Positions 6,280-8,159 of a stretch of 8,159 nucleotides of DNA are shown piece by piece. Source of the DNA: UBA8752 sp002172485 (GTDB taxonomy: Bacteria; Bacteroidota; Bacteroidia; Flavobacteriales_D; Sanyastnellaceae); the NCBI GenBank assembly GCA_042089915.1, contig JBELJZ010000034.1:1-8159 (forward strand). The letters are read 5' to 3'. Made by a program: the position numbers and the translations under genes. The notes under the pieces were generated by a model that did not search any database, had not been told where the DNA came from, and saw only the letters and a list, made by a program, of their open reading frames with translations. How positions within the stretch are numbered: position 1 is the first letter of the stretch; every line of letters begins with the position of its first letter.

Positions 6280-7806
6280 TCAGCGTGTTTTGTCGGTCAC
6301 CACCTTGTAGGTCGGGTCCTCGTAGTGGTTCACTTCGATGATGGCGTCGGCCCGGTCGAGCAACCGGCGGCAGTCGGTGGACAGGTGCCGCAGGTGGACC
6401 TTCTTCCCGGCGGCGGCATATCTGGCGGTGACCTTGTTGACCGCTTCGATGGCGCTCATGTCCGATACCCGCGATTCAGCGAAGTCGAGGACCACGTGGT
6501 CGGGGTCACCTTCCACATCAAATTTCTCTGCGAACACCGTTGTGGACCCAAAGAAGAGCGGTCCGTAGAGCTCGTAGACCTTCCAGCCTTGTTCGTTGAT
6601 GTGCTTGCGGGCACGGATGCGGATGGCATTGTCCCAGGCGAAAATCAAGGCTGCCACAATGACCCCGATGAGCACGGCCAGCGCGAGGTTGTGGAGCACG
6701 GCGGTGATGGCGGTCACGAGGACCATGATCAGCACGTCGGAGGTCGGCATCCGGCGGAACGTGCGCAGGGAGGCCCATTCAAACGTGCCGATGGCGACCA
6801 TGATCATCAGGCCGGTGAGCGCGGCCATCGGCAGCTTCTCGATGAGTGGGGCGCCGAACAGGATGAAGACCAGCAACATGACCGACGCCACGATGCCGCT
6901 GAGGCGCGCCCGGGCACCGGAGCTGACGTTGATGAGGCTCTGGCCGATCATGGCGCAGCCACCCATGCCGCTGAACAGGCCGCTGAGCACATTGGCCGCG
7001 CCTTGGGCGACGCATTCGCGGTTGCCCTGCCCTCGGGTTTGGGTGATCTCGTCGATGATGTTGAGGGTCAACAGGCTTTCCACGAGGCCAACCCCCGCCA
7101 CGATGGCGGCGTAGGGTGCGATGAGCAGCAGGGTCTCGAGGTTGAAGGGAATCTCCGGGATGTGGAACGGAGGGAAGCCGCCTTGGATGCTGGCGAGGTC
7201 GCCCACGGTCTTGGTGTCGATGCCGAAGGCGGTGACGATGCCGAAGATGACCAGGATGGCCGTGAGTCCACCGGGGATGGCCTTGGTCAGGCGGGGCAGG
7301 AAGGCGATGATGGCCATGGCGACGAGGACGAGTCCCCCGAAGACGGCGAGGTCGGTGCCGGCCAGCCAGTGCCCTTCGTCGTTTTGGAATTGCGCGATCT
7401 GGCTGCCCCCGATGATGATGGCCAGGCCGTTGACGAAGCCGAAGATGACGGGCTGCGGGACCAGGCGCATGAGCTTGCCGAGCCGCAGGAACCCGGCTGC
7501 GGCTTGGATCAGGCCCGCGAGGATGACCGTGGCGAAGATGTATTCCGGGCCGTGGGACAAGGCGAGTTCGGCGAGGACCACCGCGATGGCGCCCGTCGCG
7601 CCGCTGATCATGCCGGGCCGGCCGCCGAGCACGCTGGCCACGAGGCCGACCACAAAGGCGGCGTACAGGCCGGTCAGTGGGCTGAGCCCCGCGATGAAGG
7701 CAAAGGCGACCGCTTCGGGAATGAGCGCCATGGCGACAGTCAGTCCGCTGAGGATCTCGAGGCGGTAGTCGACGGTCTGCCGAAAGTTGAAGAGGGCGAG
7801 GCGCAT
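6280..7806 (-). CDS. SulP/SLC26 family inorganic anion transporter with C-terminal STAS domain
   Basis: A 508-residue inner-membrane transporter, probably carrying an anion such as sulfate, bicarbonate or a dicarboxylate. The SulP membrane core fills residues 20-395, with the TM1-TM3 signature (LTVAMALIPEAVAFAFIAGL, SPLTGLYAAF, GRPGMISGATGA) at 22-73 and the conserved VESLLTLNIIDEITQTRGQG and GMGGCAMIGQSLIN segments near 242-294. A cytoplasmic STAS domain covers about 408-500 (LYGPLFFGSTTVF, VVLDFAESRVSDMSAIEA, KKVHLRHLSTDCRRLL), with Ser451 at the position equivalent to the phosphorylatable Ser of anti-sigma antagonists. Length and domain order are normal. I chose the ATG at 7806; a TTG at 7833 would add nine residues but lies inside the -7 box of the likely promoter. 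The gene is divergent from the small gene at 7875. The ligand cannot be settled from sequence. Confidence 0.9.
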   Translation of the reverse strand: MRLALFNFRQTVDYRLEILSGLTVAMALIPEAVAFAFIAGLSPLTGLYAAFVVGLVASVLGGRPGMISGATGAIAVVLAELALSHGPEYIFATVILAGLIQAAAGFLRLGKLMRLVPQPVIFGFVNGLAIIIGGSQIAQFQNDEGHWLAGTDLAVFGGLVLVAMAIIAFLPRLTKAIPGGLTAILVIFGIVTAFGIDTKTVGDLASIQGGFPPFHIPEIPFNLETLLLIAPYAAIVAGVGLVESLLTLNIIDEITQTRGQGNRECVAQGAANVLSGLFSGMGGCAMIGQSLINVSSGARARLSGIVASVMLLVFILFGAPLIEKLPMAALTGLMIMVAIGTFEWASLRTFRRMPTSDVLIMVLVTAITAVLHNLALAVLIGVIVAALIFAWDNAIRIRARKHINEQGWKVYELYGPLFFGSTTVFAEKFDVEGDPDHVVLDFAESRVSDMSAIEAVNKVTARYAAAGKKVHLRHLSTDCRRLLDRADAIIEVNHYEDPTYKVVTDKTR

Positions 7807-7830
7807 GGGGCGGGGGCCGGAAAAAGGGCG

Positions 7831-7862
7831 CAAAGCTACGACCTCGCAGAGCGGCGTTTGAA
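7831..7862 (-). promoter_or_regulatory. Bacteroidota-type promoter of the SulP gene
   Basis: The minus strand reads TAGCTTTG at 7838-7831, a perfect match to the Bacteroidota -7 consensus TAnnTTTG. A TTC at 7862-7860 lies 21 bases upstream of it, near the position expected for the -33 TTG element, with one mismatch. Transcription would begin near 7824, giving a leader of about 18 bases before the ATG at 7806. This placement rules against the upstream TTG start at 7833. Confidence 0.62.
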
Positions 7863-7874
7863 CCCGCGGGGCAC

Positions 7875-8153
7875 ATGGGTTGTCCTCTTTGCGTTGTGAA
7901 TGTGCCCGACCTCTCTTCCGACGACCTCGACCGCCTCATTGGCATGGCGTGGGAGGACCGCACGCCCTTCGAGGCCATCGAGGTGCAATTCGGGCTCAAG
8001 GAAAACGAGGTCCGCGCCCTCATGCGGCGTCACCTCAAGCCGGGCTCCTTCCGCCGGTGGCGGGCCCGGGTCAAGGGCCGTTCCACCAAACACGCCAAGC
8101 TCCGCGGCTTCGACACGGGCCGCTTCCGCAGCGCCTCCCAACGCCGCTCCTGA
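7875..8153 (+). CDS. small basic protein of the DUF2805 / TIGR03643 family
   Basis: A protein of up to 92 residues. The family core is clear at residues 17-75: DLDRLIGMAWEDRTPFEAIE, then VQFGLKENEVRALMRRHLKP and SFRRWRARVKGRSTKHAKLR. The segment TPFEAIEVQFGLKENEVRALMR has the helix-turn-helix look of a small DNA- or RNA-binding protein, and the tail after residue 50 is rich in Arg and Lys. The molecular function of the family is not known to me; I recall relatives beside cryptochrome/photolyase genes in marine bacteria, but no such gene is visible here. The ATG at 7875 gives a short extra leader with a Cys-x-x-Cys pair (C3, C6). GTG codons at 7896 and 7902 would start nearer the usual family N terminus and remove it. 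No good promoter was found in the 68 bases shared with the divergent SulP gene. A possible ATG for a next gene lies at 8155, one base after the stop. Confidence 0.82.
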   Translation: MGCPLCVVNVPDLSSDDLDRLIGMAWEDRTPFEAIEVQFGLKENEVRALMRRHLKPGSFRRWRARVKGRSTKHAKLRGFDTGRFRSASQRRS

Positions 8154-8159
8154 CATGCC

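Noticed and set aside
4426..7899. A 1157-codon open frame on the plus strand
   Set aside because: It runs antisense across the cupredoxin-T9SS gene, the intergenic gap and the SulP gene. The translation is rich in Gly, Asp, Val, His and Glu with no domain, which is typical of the antisense frame of GC-rich genes. The minus-strand genes have signal peptides, membrane helices and family motifs.
1..8159. Search for a mobile element, CRISPR array, tRNA/rRNA, toxin-antitoxin or defence system
   Set aside because: I saw no transposase or integrase motifs, no regularly spaced direct repeats outside the duplicated protein module, no RNA-gene-like sequence and no defence-type nuclease, helicase or reverse transcriptase. 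The isolated sirtuin is CobB-like and not fused or linked to a Thoeris- or DSR-type partner.

Overview
The window looks like a GC-rich chromosome segment from a member of the Bacteroidota, probably a relative of the marine or wastewater Flavobacteriales. This rests on several observations. A large secreted protein ends in a type IX secretion (T9SS, Por) sorting domain and carries the 'GCxDPxAxNYD' cysteine repeats common in that phylum. A TonB-dependent receptor starts with a carboxypeptidase-regulatory-like domain. The sirtuin is of the cysteine-poor type I associate with Bacteroidota. The best promoter match is the Bacteroidota -7 box TAnnTTTG rather than a sigma-70 -10 box, and Shine-Dalgarno sequences are mostly absent. 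The order-level placement is inference.

Layout from left to right. At the left edge two minus-strand membrane-protein genes lie head to tail with a 4-base ATGA overlap. The first (47-862) is complete; the second (1-50) is only its first 16-17 codons, but its start resembles the start of the first gene, so the pair look like tandem paralogs. A divergent control region (863-992) separates them from a plus-strand sirtuin gene (993-1733). The sirtuin meets, tail to tail with 10 bases between stops, a minus-strand TonB-dependent receptor (1744-4248). Behind the receptor, on the same strand, are a strong intrinsic terminator (4262-4292), a T9SS-exported cupredoxin fusion protein (4312-6183) and a SulP/SLC26 anion transporter with a STAS domain (6280-7806). 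The transporter has a well-formed promoter (7831-7862). It is divergent from a small plus-strand gene of the DUF2805/TIGR03643 family (7875-8153).

The genes do not form one pathway. The cupredoxin protein and the TonB receptor are both cell-surface or outer-membrane products, but the terminator between them argues against a simple operon. SulP is an inner-membrane anion transporter, and the sirtuin is a cytoplasmic NAD-dependent deacylase. No mobile element, CRISPR array, tRNA, rRNA, toxin-antitoxin pair or recognisable defence system is visible. The points most worth a second look are the internally duplicated module of the secreted copper protein, the absence of zinc-binding cysteines in the sirtuin, the tandem paralogs at the left edge, and the terminator hairpin almost touching the receptor start codon.
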